Of a DNA stretch of 64,000 nt, positions 8,341 to 17,348 are shown one piece after another. The notes under the pieces are model-generated. The model made no database searches and was not told the origin of the DNA. It saw nothing but the letters and a program-made list of their open reading frames with translations. The stretch's first letter is position 1, and the number at the start of each line of letters is the position of its first letter. The stretch is from Sphingomonas sp. JC676. GTDB lineage: Bacteria > Pseudomonadota > Alphaproteobacteria > Sphingomonadales > Sphingomonadaceae. A program made the translations under genes and the position numbers. The stretch covers positions 124,001 to 188,000 of the forward strand of contig NZ_JACTGR010000001.1 in NCBI RefSeq assembly GCF_014489075.1, read 5' to 3'.

Positions 8341-8356
8341 ACAAGATACATCGTGT
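8341..8356. promoter_or_regulatory. Imperfect palindrome between the TauE-like gene and cysE
   Basis: ACAAGATACATCGTGT has dyad form ACAnGAT-N2-ATCnTGT. It sits in the 155-bp divergent intergenic region, about 57 bp upstream of one start and 84 bp upstream of the other, a position fit for a shared operator. The regulator is not identified. Confidence 0.35.
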
Positions 8357-8439
8357 TTAGGCGGCGCAAGCAAGAGGCGTGGTGTTCTGGAAATCGGCTC
8401 GGGTACGTATTAAATGGTTGCGACAAAGGGGAACCGGCC

Positions 8440-9132
8440 ATGTTCCAGCGTCTGACGGCGTATCTTGATTCCATCCGCGCGCGCGATCCCGCGCCGCGGA
8501 GCCGTGCGGAAATCCTGCTCTATCCGGGCGTGTGGGCGCTTGGCTATCACCGCATCGCGCACCGACTCTATCGCAACGGCTGGTATTTCCTGGCGCGCGC
8601 GGTCAATCACTGGTCGCGCTGGGCAACGGCGATCGACATCCATCCGGGCGCCAAGATCGGCCACCACTTCTTCATCGACCATGGCTTTGTCGTGATCGGC
8701 GAGACCGCGGAGATCGGCGACGACGTCACTATCTACCAGTGCGTCACGCTGGGCGGCACGAGCCCGGACAATGGCGTGGCGGGCAAGCGCCATCCGACGG
8801 TGCTGGACGGTGTGATCATCGGATCGGGCGCACAGGTGCTTGGCCCGGTGACGGTAGGCGAGCGTGCGCGGATCGGCGCCAACGCGGTGGTCACGCGCGA
8901 CGTGGCCCCGGGCGCGGTGATGGTCGGCATCCCCGCCAAGCCGACTTTGGTGGAGGCGGCGACCTGGCAGAAGGATTTCGTGCCCTATGGCACGCCCTGC
9001 AGCGAGCTGTTCGATCCCTCGACCCAGAAGCTGGAGATCATGCGCTGCGAACTCGATACGCTGAGGAAGCGGCTCGATGCGATGCTCGCCGAGCGATCGG
9101 GGGAGCGCAAGCCGGAGCGTGACCGGGCCTGA
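8440..9132 (+). CDS. cysE: Serine O-acetyltransferase, EpsC/CysE type
   Basis: Acetylates L-serine with acetyl-CoA to O-acetylserine, the carbon precursor of cysteine. The 230-residue protein has a short alpha-helical N-terminal part and a left-handed beta-helix of hexapeptide repeats (DIHPGAKIGHHFFIDHG, then IGDDVTIYQCVTLGGT), with the catalytic histidines expected of the family. Start MFQRLTAYLDS at 8440 has GGGGA upstream; earlier in-frame codons lie in the promoter region. It overlaps the next gene by one base (TGATG). With cysD-cysNC elsewhere in the window it forms part of sulfate assimilation to cysteine. Confidence 0.94.
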   Translation: MFQRLTAYLDSIRARDPAPRSRAEILLYPGVWALGYHRIAHRLYRNGWYFLARAVNHWSRWATAIDIHPGAKIGHHFFIDHGFVVIGETAEIGDDVTIYQCVTLGGTSPDNGVAGKRHPTVLDGVIIGSGAQVLGPVTVGERARIGANAVVTRDVAPGAVMVGIPAKPTLVEAATWQKDFVPYGTPCSELFDPSTQKLEIMRCELDTLRKRLDAMLAERSGERKPERDRA

Positions 9133-9470
9133 TGGGAACGGTCACGCCGCTCCCGATCGGCCGCCCCACCCAGGTCGGCTTCGAACGCCTCGAACTCACG
9201 CGCATCCTCGACCTCTACGGCCGGATGGTCGCGGCGGGGCATTGGCGCGATTATGCGATCCAGTTCGACAAGGAGGCGGCGGTGTTCGCCGCGTTCCGCC
9301 GCGCGGCCGAGCATCCCGAATTCAGGATCGAGAAGCGCCCGGCGCTGCGCAACCGCCAGGGCATGTGGGCGCTGGTCAACGAAGTCGGCGCGGTGCTCAA
9401 GCGCGGGCACGAACTGGGCCCGGTGCTCGCACCCGTGGAGCGGCGGCTGATGAAGCTGGTCGGGGAGTAA
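9132..9470 (+). CDS. DUF2794-family protein
   Basis: Conserved alphaproteobacterial protein of 112 residues. It resembles the DUF2794 family: FERLELTRILDLYGRMVAAG followed by a compact alpha/beta core with AIQFDKEAAVFAAFRR. No catalytic motif or signal peptide is visible. It overlaps the cysE stop by one base and probably shares its transcript. Function unknown. Confidence 0.8.
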   Translation: MGTVTPLPIGRPTQVGFERLELTRILDLYGRMVAAGHWRDYAIQFDKEAAVFAAFRRAAEHPEFRIEKRPALRNRQGMWALVNEVGAVLKRGHELGPVLAPVERRLMKLVGE

Positions 9471-9797
9471 GTGCAAATCGATTGGAATCCCGTCATCCAT
9501 ATTCTGGATGAGCTGAGCGATGGAACGCACTCTTTCCTCGAACTGAGCTACATGGTTTCGCACTATGAGCGAGAAGCTTTCACCGACAGCCTGCTGTTCT
9601 TGGCCGAGCGCGACCTCATCGAATTATTGGCAGGTCGAGGACCTTTCGAGCCAATCCCGAAGGACGAATGGCCACGGCGGCTGCGCGACGCTTTTGGAAG
9701 CGATGTCGCTGATCCGGTAGTTTTGGTGGGCACCTCTATCGATCTGAGCGAGCGCGGGGAGCAAGTTCTCCACCTCTTCGGTATCGGACATCCCTGA
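9471..9797 (+). CDS. Hypothetical protein, 108 aa
   Basis: Starts with GTG immediately after the stop of the DUF2794 gene. The acidic, mostly helical protein (MQIDWNPVIHILDELSDG) has no signal peptide or membrane segment. Its base composition is less GC-rich than its neighbours. The small size and composition are compatible with an orphan accessory gene or an immunity-type protein, but I do not recognise a family. The reading frame runs contiguously from the upstream gene, so it may be translated by readthrough of the same message. Confidence 0.55.
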   Translation: MQIDWNPVIHILDELSDGTHSFLELSYMVSHYEREAFTDSLLFLAERDLIELLAGRGPFEPIPKDEWPRRLRDAFGSDVADPVVLVGTSIDLSERGEQVLHLFGIGHP

Positions 9798-9870
9798 CTG
9801 GGACTTCCCAGGTGACAGCACCACGACCGCTACCCCTGGATCCTGATGTGCGCTCGATGCGATAAAAAGA

Positions 9871-9894
9871 CCCCGGAGCGTCGCCGCTCCGGGG
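9871..9894 (-). terminator. Rho-independent terminator of the DUF2157-like gene
   Basis: Perfect 10-bp stem (CCCCGGAGCG, 9871-9880, with 9885-9894) and a 4-nt loop, followed on the minus strand by TCTTTTT. It lies 25 nt beyond the stop of the leftward membrane-protein gene. Confidence 0.85.
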
Positions 9895-9918
9895 CCGAAA
9901 GTTACGCCCGGTTACAAG

Positions 9919-11031
9919 TCAGGCGGGTATGATCTGCTGGGTGGGCGGCAGGCGATCGCCGATGCCGCCGAGCAGTCCGACCACCATCCGGCGCATCGGT
10001 TGCCAGAAGGCGGAGAGCGTGAGCAGCGCCGATCCGATCACCAAAGCGGTGAGGGCCGCGCTGAGCTCGACCGTCGCGCTCTGGTTGAACAAAGTATACA
10101 TCGCCCAGAGCACGTAGATCAGGCTGGAGACCAGCAGCGCCCGGCGGTCGACCGCCAGCGCCACCGCGGCGAAGACGACGTAGAGCGCGATCACCAGCGC
10201 GGCCATCGGCACCGAGATGTTGCCGTCGAACACGCCGAGCATGTGGAACACCGGGTGCGCGATCAGCGGTGCCGCGGCGAGGTGGAGCCAGAACGCGACA
10301 TCCGAACGGCGCGTGCGGCGCTGCAGGTCGCTCATGTCCCAGCGCATCGCCAGGGCGAAGACGAGCACGCCCGCGACGAGCAGGATCGGGTTGATCGAGT
10401 CCTTGGCCGTGGGGATGAACGCCAGGATCAGCGCGATCCCGACGCCGACCACCGCGAGCGCTCCGGCGGCGACCGTGATCGGCACCATGAAGCGCCGCCA
10501 ATGGACCCAGGCCGCAGATGCGGTGAGTGCGCCCGCGACGGCCGCGATCACACCGGCCAACCGCTGTTGCTGCACATCAGTGGTGATGTGGAACGTCTCG
10601 GTGAGCCAGGGAATGTTGGCGATGAACAGCCCGGCGATCGTGGCTCCGGCGCCCGCGACGAAGCCGAGCAGCAGCAGGATCGAGGGCAGGGCCATGCGGC
10701 GCTTGGCGGTGAAATATTCGGCGAGCATCCAGCTCGTCGCGGCGACCGCCGCACCGCCGCCGATCATGTTGGCGCCGGCCTGGCGCGGCTCGTTGCCGAT
10801 GCCGATCAGCCATTCGCCGACAAAGCCGCCGAGACGCGCGGCCGCGACCAGGATTAGCGCCGCGGCGATCGCGACGAAAATGTCGTTGAAGCCGCTCAAT
10901 AGCTTGAAATGTTCTTCGTCCACCGCCGGTGTCGCGCGGCTCGTCGCCACGTGATTCCGAAACGCCGCAGCCGCCTCGGGAGTGAGCACCCCCGCCTCGA
11001 CTGCACCTGCCAGTTCGCTTTCGCTGTACAT
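9919..11031 (-). CDS. DUF2157-like multi-pass membrane protein
   Basis: Protein of 370 residues with a soluble N-terminal stretch (about 1-45: MYSESELAGAVEAGVLTPEA) that resembles the DUF2157 helix-turn module, followed by about ten hydrophobic helices. The start at 11031 has AAGGAGG in ideal position; an earlier in-frame start at 11064 has no such support. The gene stands alone with its own terminator. Function unknown; the family is thought to be a membrane transporter or sensor but this is not established. Confidence 0.75.
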   Translation of the reverse strand: MYSESELAGAVEAGVLTPEAAAAFRNHVATSRATPAVDEEHFKLLSGFNDIFVAIAAALILVAAARLGGFVGEWLIGIGNEPRQAGANMIGGGAAVAATSWMLAEYFTAKRRMALPSILLLLGFVAGAGATIAGLFIANIPWLTETFHITTDVQQQRLAGVIAAVAGALTASAAWVHWRRFMVPITVAAGALAVVGVGIALILAFIPTAKDSINPILLVAGVLVFALAMRWDMSDLQRRTRRSDVAFWLHLAAAPLIAHPVFHMLGVFDGNISVPMAALVIALYVVFAAVALAVDRRALLVSSLIYVLWAMYTLFNQSATVELSAALTALVIGSALLTLSAFWQPMRRMVVGLLGGIGDRLPPTQQIIPA

Positions 11032-11119
11032 GGGCAATCCTCCTTCTGAGAGGAGGTCTATCACAAGTGTATTAGTGAAACAATACGGTAAGACGCCAGC
11101 CGTGGCGAAGGCCGCTCCG

Positions 11120-11701
11120 TCAGCGCCGCTTGTCCACCGCGATCCAGTTCACTTCCCAGGTCGCGCCATTGTCCGCGGAATAGGCTTGTTCGAAATGGGC
11201 CTCGTCGCGCGAGATCTTCGTGATCACGAAGCGTACGCGTATCGGCCGCTCGCCGAGTTTGTCGTTGCCGTAGAAGACGGCGCGGTCCGCGCTTTCGAAA
11301 CGGCCCAGGACGGGCGGAGTCATGGCGCCGTCGTGCAGGCTGGCATAGTTCAGGCCCCATTGCCGCGTCTGCGGATCGTAGAGGCGCAGCGAAACGCCCT
11401 CGATCCGCCCGGCAGGGCCCGCGACCGAGAGCTCGACGGTATTCGCCCGGCCATCCAGGAGCGGCTTGATGATGCTGGTGCCGCGATACTCGGCCCAGTT
11501 CGGCGCCTTGCCCGAAAGCGGATTGCGCAGCACGCGGACGGAGGTGTTCCAGTCGCCGATCTCGAAATCGAAATCGCGCTGGCCATCGCGTGCGGTGGCG
11601 CTGTCCTGGGCGAGGGCGCTCGTCCCCACTGACAGGGGAATGGCGGAAGCAAAAACGATGGCGATTGCGGCCCTGCACGCAAACCGGCTGAATCCGTACA
11701 T
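11120..11701 (-). CDS. Secreted conserved hypothetical protein
   Basis: 193-residue protein with a cleavable signal peptide: basic start MYGFSRFACR, hydrophobic core and an ALAQ-type cleavage site near residue 33. The mature part begins RDFDFEIGDWNTSVRVL, a wording common in DUF1579-like lipocalin-type periplasmic proteins, and ends WEVNWIAVDKRR. The start at 11701 is chosen because it begins the signal peptide; the frame continues to 11782 without one. No catalytic residues can be named. The next gene to the right on the same strand is an SDR. Confidence 0.65.
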   Translation of the reverse strand: MYGFSRFACRAAIAIVFASAIPLSVGTSALAQDSATARDGQRDFDFEIGDWNTSVRVLRNPLSGKAPNWAEYRGTSIIKPLLDGRANTVELSVAGPAGRIEGVSLRLYDPQTRQWGLNYASLHDGAMTPPVLGRFESADRAVFYGNDKLGERPIRVRFVITKISRDEAHFEQAYSADNGATWEVNWIAVDKRR

Positions 11702-11786
11702 GGCTGCAATCCCCCTCCTAGGTCCCCGTGCGGGTATTCCCGCCTCCGGCGCGAGGATAGGCGCAGCAACCGGAGGCCGCAATCGC

Positions 11787-12677
11787 TCAGCCCTGCAGCT
11801 TGTTCATGATCAGCATCGTCTGCTCGGCGCCCGAATTGGGTACGATCTCGCCCTTGCGGTCGATGATCTCGGCCCATTGCGCGGCGACGCTCTCGGGGGT
11901 CAGCTCGGTGAGCTTCGCGCCCTGGGTGAGGGTGACATAGGCGGCCTGGACCACGCCGCCGCCCGCGCCGACGATCATGTTGGTCGGCGCGTCTTCGGAG
12001 ACGAGATACAGCGCGGCAGGGGCGATCGCCTCGGGCGCGAAGGCCTTGAACGCGGCTTCTGGGAAAATGTCCTCGGTCATGCGCGTGCCCGCGACCGGTG
12101 CGATCGTGTTGACCTTGATCCCGTATTTGGCGCCCTCGAGGTGCAGCGTCTTGGCGAGGCCGGCGAGACCAAGCTTGGCGGCGCCGTAATTCGCCTGGCC
12201 GAAATTGCCGTAGAGCCCGGTCGAGGACGCGGTCATCAGGATGCGGCCGTAATTGGCCTCGCGCATCGTGTCCCACACCGCCTTGGCGCAATTGGCCGAT
12301 CCGAGCAGGTGCACCTTCACGACGAACTCGAAATCCGCCGGCTCCATCTTGGTGAAGCTCTTGTCGCGCAGCACGCCGGCATTGTTGATCAGGATGTCGA
12401 CTCGGCCCCAGCGCGCCTTGGCCTGCGCGACCATCGCGACCATCTGGTCATATTCGGTGACGCTGCCGCCATTGGAAAAGGCCTCGCCCCCCAGCGCCTC
12501 GATTTCCTGGACCACCGCGAGCGCCGCGTCGGAATGGCCGGTGCCGTCGCGCGCGCCGCCCAAGTCGTTGACCACCACCTTCGCACCGCGCCGTGCCAGC
12601 TCCAGCGCATAGCCGCGGCCAATCCCGCCGCCGGCGCCGGTGACGATGGCAACGCGGTTCTCGAAGCTGATGGTCAT
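11787..12677 (-). CDS. SDR dehydrogenase, MFE-2 / 3-hydroxyacyl-CoA type
   Basis: NAD-dependent short-chain dehydrogenase of 296 residues. Rossmann motif [12 protein letters not shown] at about residue 14, [11 protein letters not shown] (characteristic of the dehydrogenase domain of peroxisomal multifunctional enzyme 2), [11 protein letters not shown], a catalytic serine in TASSTGLYG and YGAAK. These features suggest (3R)-hydroxyacyl-CoA dehydrogenase or a similar lipid or steroid step. No hydratase partner is adjacent. The C-terminal 60 residues extend beyond the SDR core, as in MFE-2-like bacterial homologues. Confidence 0.87.
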   Translation of the reverse strand: MTISFENRVAIVTGAGGGIGRGYALELARRGAKVVVNDLGGARDGTGHSDAALAVVQEIEALGGEAFSNGGSVTEYDQMVAMVAQAKARWGRVDILINNAGVLRDKSFTKMEPADFEFVVKVHLLGSANCAKAVWDTMREANYGRILMTASSTGLYGNFGQANYGAAKLGLAGLAKTLHLEGAKYGIKVNTIAPVAGTRMTEDIFPEAAFKAFAPEAIAPAALYLVSEDAPTNMIVGAGGGVVQAAYVTLTQGAKLTELTPESVAAQWAEIIDRKGEIVPNSGAEQTMLIMNKLQG

Positions 12678-12734
12678 TCACGCTCTCCCCAAATTGGTCG
12701 AGCGCTTCCTAGACCGGCTTCGGCCGGACGCAAA

Positions 12735-12758
12735 CCGGCGGGAGCGAACTCCCGCCGG
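12735..12758 (-). terminator. Terminator hairpin after the proline-rich secreted protein gene
   Basis: Perfect 10-bp stem (CCGGCGGGAG, 12735-12744, with 12749-12758) closed by loop CGAA, followed on the minus strand by TTTGCG. It lies 10 nt beyond the stop of the leftward gene at 12768. Confidence 0.65.
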
Positions 12759-12767
12759 AGACAAGGT

Positions 12768-13160
12768 TCAGCGGCCGCCGCGCTGGCGGCAATGATCCTT
12801 CACCTTGCGCGAGCAGGGCGGATAGCTTGCAGGGTCCGAAGGCATCGGCGCGGCGGGGGCGGCCGCAGCCGCGGTGGCCGCCGGAGCAGCTTCGGGAGCG
12901 GCGGGGGGAGCGGGCGGCGTCTCGGGCGGGGCCGGCATCGCCGCGGCGTCGGCCGGCGGTGCGGGAGGGGCCGGTTCAGCGGGCGGAGCCGGCGGCGTGG
13001 TCTGATCCGCGGGGGGCTCCGGCGGCGTCGGCGGCGTTGCCGGATCGGGCGGAGTGGGGGCGGTTTGCGGCGCGGTTTGGGCCGGATTGGCCGGGGGCAT
13101 GTCCTGGGCAATGGCGGTCCCGCCAAGGGCCAGCGCGGTGGCCACGATCATCCATTTCAT
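12768..13160 (-). CDS. Proline-rich secreted protein ending in a CRQRGG motif (paralogue A)
   Basis: 130 residues. Signal peptide MKWMIVATALALGGTAIAQ (cleavage after AIAQ at residue 19), then about 85 residues made almost wholly of Pro and Ala with a few Glu and Thr, then a short tail with two cysteines (YPPC, six residues, CRQRGG). Start at 13160 is chosen for the signal peptide. The gene to the right, on the same strand, has nearly the same signal peptide and C-terminal motif with a different linker, so the two are a tandem pair. The linker suggests an extended periplasmic spacer; function unknown. Confidence 0.7.
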   Translation of the reverse strand: MKWMIVATALALGGTAIAQDMPPANPAQTAPQTAPTPPDPATPPTPPEPPADQTTPPAPPAEPAPPAPPADAAAMPAPPETPPAPPAAPEAAPAATAAAAAPAAPMPSDPASYPPCSRKVKDHCRQRGGR

Positions 13161-13267
13161 TCGAGTCTTCCTCTTCGTTAAGAACCCGCTTGCCATGCGA
13201 ACGCCCGTACCGGGCGAAACGTTGCGCGCCCGGCACGGTTTGGCTCATCAAAAGGGGATTTGGTCGC

Positions 13268-13573
13268 TCAGCCGCCGCGCTGGCGGCAATTGTCGGTCTG
13301 GCCGCGCTTGCAGAGCGAATAGTGCGCCATCGGCGCGGGCGGCGGGAAGGCCTCGGTCGCGGTCTGCGGATTGGGCACGAACATCACGCGTGCGCCCGCA
13401 GGCGGCGTGGCGCCGCTGCTGAACAACGGCGTGGCGGGCGCGTAGCCGCCGACAGGGGGGTTGGGCGCGGCCTGATCGGTCGTGACGGTGGTCGTCGTCG
13501 TGGTCGACTGCTGGTCCTGGGCAATCGCCGTGCCGCCGAGGGCGAACGCGGCCGCGAGGGCAATCAGCTTCAT
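13268..13573 (-). CDS. Small secreted protein with CRQRGG C-terminus (paralogue B)
   Basis: 101 residues. Signal peptide MKLIALAAAFALGGTAIAQ, then a Thr-rich stretch, then PNPPVGGYAPATPLF and a C-terminal YSLCKRGQTDNCRQRGG with the same two-cysteine spacing as paralogue A at 12768-13160. The start at 13573 begins the signal peptide. The shared ends and different middle suggest a duplicated family in which the C-terminal disulfide-like motif is the conserved part. Function unknown. Confidence 0.7.
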   Translation of the reverse strand: MKLIALAAAFALGGTAIAQDQQSTTTTTTVTTDQAAPNPPVGGYAPATPLFSSGATPPAGARVMFVPNPQTATEAFPPPAPMAHYSLCKRGQTDNCRQRGG

Positions 13574-13715
13574 GAAACGTCTCCTGACATTCACACTGCA
13601 GAGCACGAATCCGCGCTCATGCGGGGCAACGCAGGAGGGGGTGTTTTTCTCCTCGCGGGAGCAGGTGAGCAGGGGAGCAACGAGAGCGGGAAGGGCTGCT
13701 TGCCCCTCTCATTTT

Positions 13716-13820
13716 CGTCACCCCGGCCCTGTGCCGGGGTCCACCGCGCCGGGTGCAAGCTCAGGGCTCGATCGTCTCGCCCAGACGTCTGATGGACCCC
13801 GGCACAAGGCCGGGGTGACG
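13716..13820. repeat. Intergenic palindromic repeat, copy 2
   Basis: Arms 13716-13743 and 13793-13820 are inverted copies matching at 27 of 28 positions, separated by 49 nt. The outer sequence CGTCACCCCGGC is shared with the copy at 5051-5131. It lies between the small secreted-protein gene (promoter side) and the phoB stop and fills most of the 290-bp gap; nothing else is visible there. Confidence 0.8.
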
Positions 13821-13863
13821 ATGAGAGTCCAAAGCCCTGATAAAGGCCGAAAGCCGGTAGAGC

Positions 13864-14556
<693 letters not shown>

Positions 14557-14560
14557 CAAC

Positions 14561-15262
14561 TCAGCTCCCGTTCGCCTCGCCCGGCTCGCGATCTGCGAGA
14601 TAGCGGCCCGTGGCGGCAAAATAGACCATTTCGGCGACGTTGGTCGCGTGGTCGCCGATCCTCTCCAGATTCTTGGCGACGAACAGCAGGTGCGCGACCT
14701 GACTGATCGTACGCGGATTCTCGACCATGAAGGTAACCAGGGTACGGAAGATCGAGTCGTAGAAATCGTCGAGCGCATTGTCGCGCTCGCAGATCATCGC
14801 CGCAGCCTCGGCATCGCGCGCCGAAAAGGCATCGAGCACGTCGTGCACCATGTCGGCGGCGAGCTGGCCCATCGCCGGCAGGATCGAGATCGCGTCGATC
14901 CGGTCCTCGCCCTCGGCATGGATCAGCGGCACGCGCTTGGCGATGTTCTTGGCATAGTCGCCGATCCGCTCGATCACCGCGGCGATCTTAAGCGCGGCGA
15001 TCACCTCGCGCAGATCGTCCGCCATCGGCGCACGCAGCGCGATCACGCGGACGACGAGCTTTTCCAGCTCGGCCTCGATCGCGTCGATCTGCTTGTCCTT
15101 GCGGCGGACTTCCTTCGCGAGCTCGGTGTCGCCGCGCTGGAGCGCCTTCATCGAATCATAGATCGCCTGCTCGGCGAGCCCGCCCATCTGCGAGATCAAT
15201 GCGCGGAGCTGACTGATGTCCTGATCGAACGCCTTGACGGTATGCTCGTGGCCCGTAGCCAT
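14561..15262 (-). CDS. phoU: Phosphate signalling protein PhoU
   Basis: Cytosolic all-helical protein of 233 residues with two PhoU repeats, each with a metal-binding E/DxxxD-type pattern (IERIGDYAKNIAKR and LERIGDHATNVAEM). It couples the Pst transporter to PhoR and keeps the kinase off when phosphate is plentiful. Starts MATGHEHTVKAFD at 15262, 2 nt after the pstB stop; phoB begins 4 nt beyond its stop. The order and strand match other alphaproteobacterial pho operons. Confidence 0.97.
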   Translation of the reverse strand: MATGHEHTVKAFDQDISQLRALISQMGGLAEQAIYDSMKALQRGDTELAKEVRRKDKQIDAIEAELEKLVVRVIALRAPMADDLREVIAALKIAAVIERIGDYAKNIAKRVPLIHAEGEDRIDAISILPAMGQLAADMVHDVLDAFSARDAEAAAMICERDNALDDFYDSIFRTLVTFMVENPRTISQVAHLLFVAKNLERIGDHATNVAEMVYFAATGRYLADREPGEANGS

Positions 15263-15264
15263 TT

Positions 15265-16041
15265 TTACCCGTACCTTCCGGTAATATAGTCCTTCGTGCG
15301 CTCTTGCTGCGGCGCAGTGAAGATGTTGTCGGTCTCGCCATACTCGACGAGGTTGCCAAGATGGAAGAAGGCAGTGCGCTGTGAGACGCGCGCCGCCTGC
15401 TGCATGTTGTGCGTAACGATCACAATCGCATAGCGGCCGCGCAGCTCGTGGATCAGCTCCTCGATCTTGGCGGTGGCGATCGGATCGAGCGCCGATGCCG
15501 GCTCGTCCATCAGGATCACTTCGGGATCGACCGCGATCGCGCGCGCGATGCACAGCCGCTGCTGCTGGCCGCCCGAAAGCGCCGTGCCGCTGTCGCTCAG
15601 CCGGTCCTTGACTTCGTCCCACAGACCCGCGCGCTTGAGCGATTGCTCGACAATGACGTCCAGATCGGCCCTGGAGGGCGCCAGGCCGTGGATGCGCGGG
15701 CCATAGGCGACATTCTCGTAGATCGTCTTCGGGAACGGGTTGGGTTTCTGGAACACCATGCCGACCCGGGCGCGGAGCTGCACTACGTCCATGTCCGACG
15801 AATAGATGTTCTCGCCGTCGAGCGTGATCGCGCCTTCGACGCGCGCGCTCGGGATGGTGTCGTTCATCCGGTTGAGCGTGCGCAGGAAGGTCGACTTGCC
15901 GCAGCCCGAGGGGCCGATGAACGCAGTCACCTTGTCCATGTCGATGTCGATCGACACGTCCTTCACGGCCTGGTTGCTGCCATAGAAGACGCTTACGCCG
16001 CGCGCTGTCATCTTGTGGGGGGCGGGGGAGGCGTCGGTCAT
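15265..16041 (-). CDS. pstB: Phosphate ABC transporter ATP-binding protein
   Basis: ATPase of the PstSCAB importer, 258 residues. Walker [10 protein letters not shown] near residue 44, signature LSGGQQQR near residue 155, Walker [10 protein letters not shown] near residue 175 and the switch histidine in VTHNMQQA. The family hallmark VFQKPNPFP is present. Its ATG overlaps the pstA stop by one base (TAATG). Confidence 0.98.
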   Translation of the reverse strand: MTDASPAPHKMTARGVSVFYGSNQAVKDVSIDIDMDKVTAFIGPSGCGKSTFLRTLNRMNDTIPSARVEGAITLDGENIYSSDMDVVQLRARVGMVFQKPNPFPKTIYENVAYGPRIHGLAPSRADLDVIVEQSLKRAGLWDEVKDRLSDSGTALSGGQQQRLCIARAIAVDPEVILMDEPASALDPIATAKIEELIHELRGRYAIVIVTHNMQQAARVSQRTAFFHLGNLVEYGETDNIFTAPQQERTKDYITGRYG

Positions 16042-17348
16042 TACCAGCGGGTCTCGAACTTGTTGCGGAGATAGATGGCGAGTCCGTTCATCGCGAGCAG
16101 GAAAACCAGCAGAACGATGATCGCGGCGCTCGTCTTCTCGATGAAGCCGCGGCTGACTTCGTCGGACCAGAGGAAGATCTGGACCGGCAGCACGGTGGCG
16201 GGATCGGTGAAGCCGTCGGGCGGGGTGACGATGAAGGCGCGCATGCCGATCAGCAGCAGCGGCGCGGTCTCGCCCAGCGCGCGCGCCATGCCGATGATGG
16301 TACCGGTCAGGATGCCGGGCATGGCCAGCGGCAGAACGTGGTGAAACACCACCTGGATCGGGCTCGAGCCGATGCCGAGCGCGGCGTCGCGGATCGAAGG
16401 CGGCACCGACTTGATCGCGTTGCGGCTTGCGATGACGATGACGGGCATGATCATCAGCGCGAGGGTGAGGCCGCCGACCAAAGCGGCCGAGCGCGGCAGC
16501 AGCGGACCGATCGTGGCGCCGCCGATCTGCCAGGTGCCGAGGAACACCGCGAGGCCGAGCAGGCCGAAGATGATCGAAGGCACCGCGGCCAGATTGTTGA
16601 TCGACACCTCGATCAGGTCGGTCCAGCGGTTCTTCGGGGCATATTCTTCGAGATAGATTGCGGAGAGCACGCCGACGGGGAAGGCGATCAGGAAGGTCAC
16701 CGCCATCGTCAGCAGCGAGCCCTTGAGCGCCCCCCAGATGCCCACCGCCACCGGATCGGTCGAATCCGATTCGGTGAGGAAGTTGGTGTTGAAGCTGGTC
16801 GAGATCGCGCCGGCCTTTTTCAGCCGCTCGGCCGCCGCGGCCATTTCGCGCGTACCGTCGCCGCCCAGCCCCTGATCGAGCGCGGTGGAGGCGGGGACGT
16901 GGAGCGTCACCTTGCGTTCGAGCAGCGCGGGATCATGCTTGAGCGCATTGCGCACGTGCAGCCAGCCGCTGTCGGCGATCAGCGCGTCGCCGCCGGGGCC
17001 GAACTGGGCGATCGCCGCGTTGCTCACCGCGTCCTCGAGCCCGGCGCCGCTGAGCGCCAGGTCCGCGCCAGGCGTGCCGAGCTGGGCCCGCGTCACCGGA
17101 AGCTTGGCGGCGGGGAAGTCGATCGTCAGCGCGACGTCGGTACGCAGGAACCCGCGCCAGCCATTGGTCACCATCGTCGCAAGCAGGAAGGCGAGGAATG
17201 CCGCCGAGAGTACCACCGCGGCAAAGCCGAACATGCGGAAGCGCCGCTCGGCGCCGTAGCGGCGGCGGATGCGCTTCTGCATCGCCTGGGTCTTCCAGTC
17301 GGTCGGCGCGCGCTCGGCCGGCAGCGGGGAGGCGGGCAACTTACTCAT
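16041..17348 (-). CDS. pstA: Phosphate ABC transporter permease PstA (long form)
   Basis: Inner-membrane permease of 435 residues, longer than E. coli PstA (296) because of a periplasmic insertion of roughly 150 residues after the first membrane helix (about residues 75-200). The permease core is recognisable (AIYLEEYAP, the EAA-type loop [28 protein letters not shown]). The long form is typical of sphingomonads and other alphaproteobacteria. Overlaps pstC by 8 nt. Confidence 0.95.
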   Translation of the reverse strand: MSKLPASPLPAERAPTDWKTQAMQKRIRRRYGAERRFRMFGFAAVVLSAAFLAFLLATMVTNGWRGFLRTDVALTIDFPAAKLPVTRAQLGTPGADLALSGAGLEDAVSNAAIAQFGPGGDALIADSGWLHVRNALKHDPALLERKVTLHVPASTALDQGLGGDGTREMAAAAERLKKAGAISTSFNTNFLTESDSTDPVAVGIWGALKGSLLTMAVTFLIAFPVGVLSAIYLEEYAPKNRWTDLIEVSINNLAAVPSIIFGLLGLAVFLGTWQIGGATIGPLLPRSAALVGGLTLALMIMPVIVIASRNAIKSVPPSIRDAALGIGSSPIQVVFHHVLPLAMPGILTGTIIGMARALGETAPLLLIGMRAFIVTPPDGFTDPATVLPVQIFLWSDEVSRGFIEKTSAAIIVLLVFLLAMNGLAIYLRNKFETRW

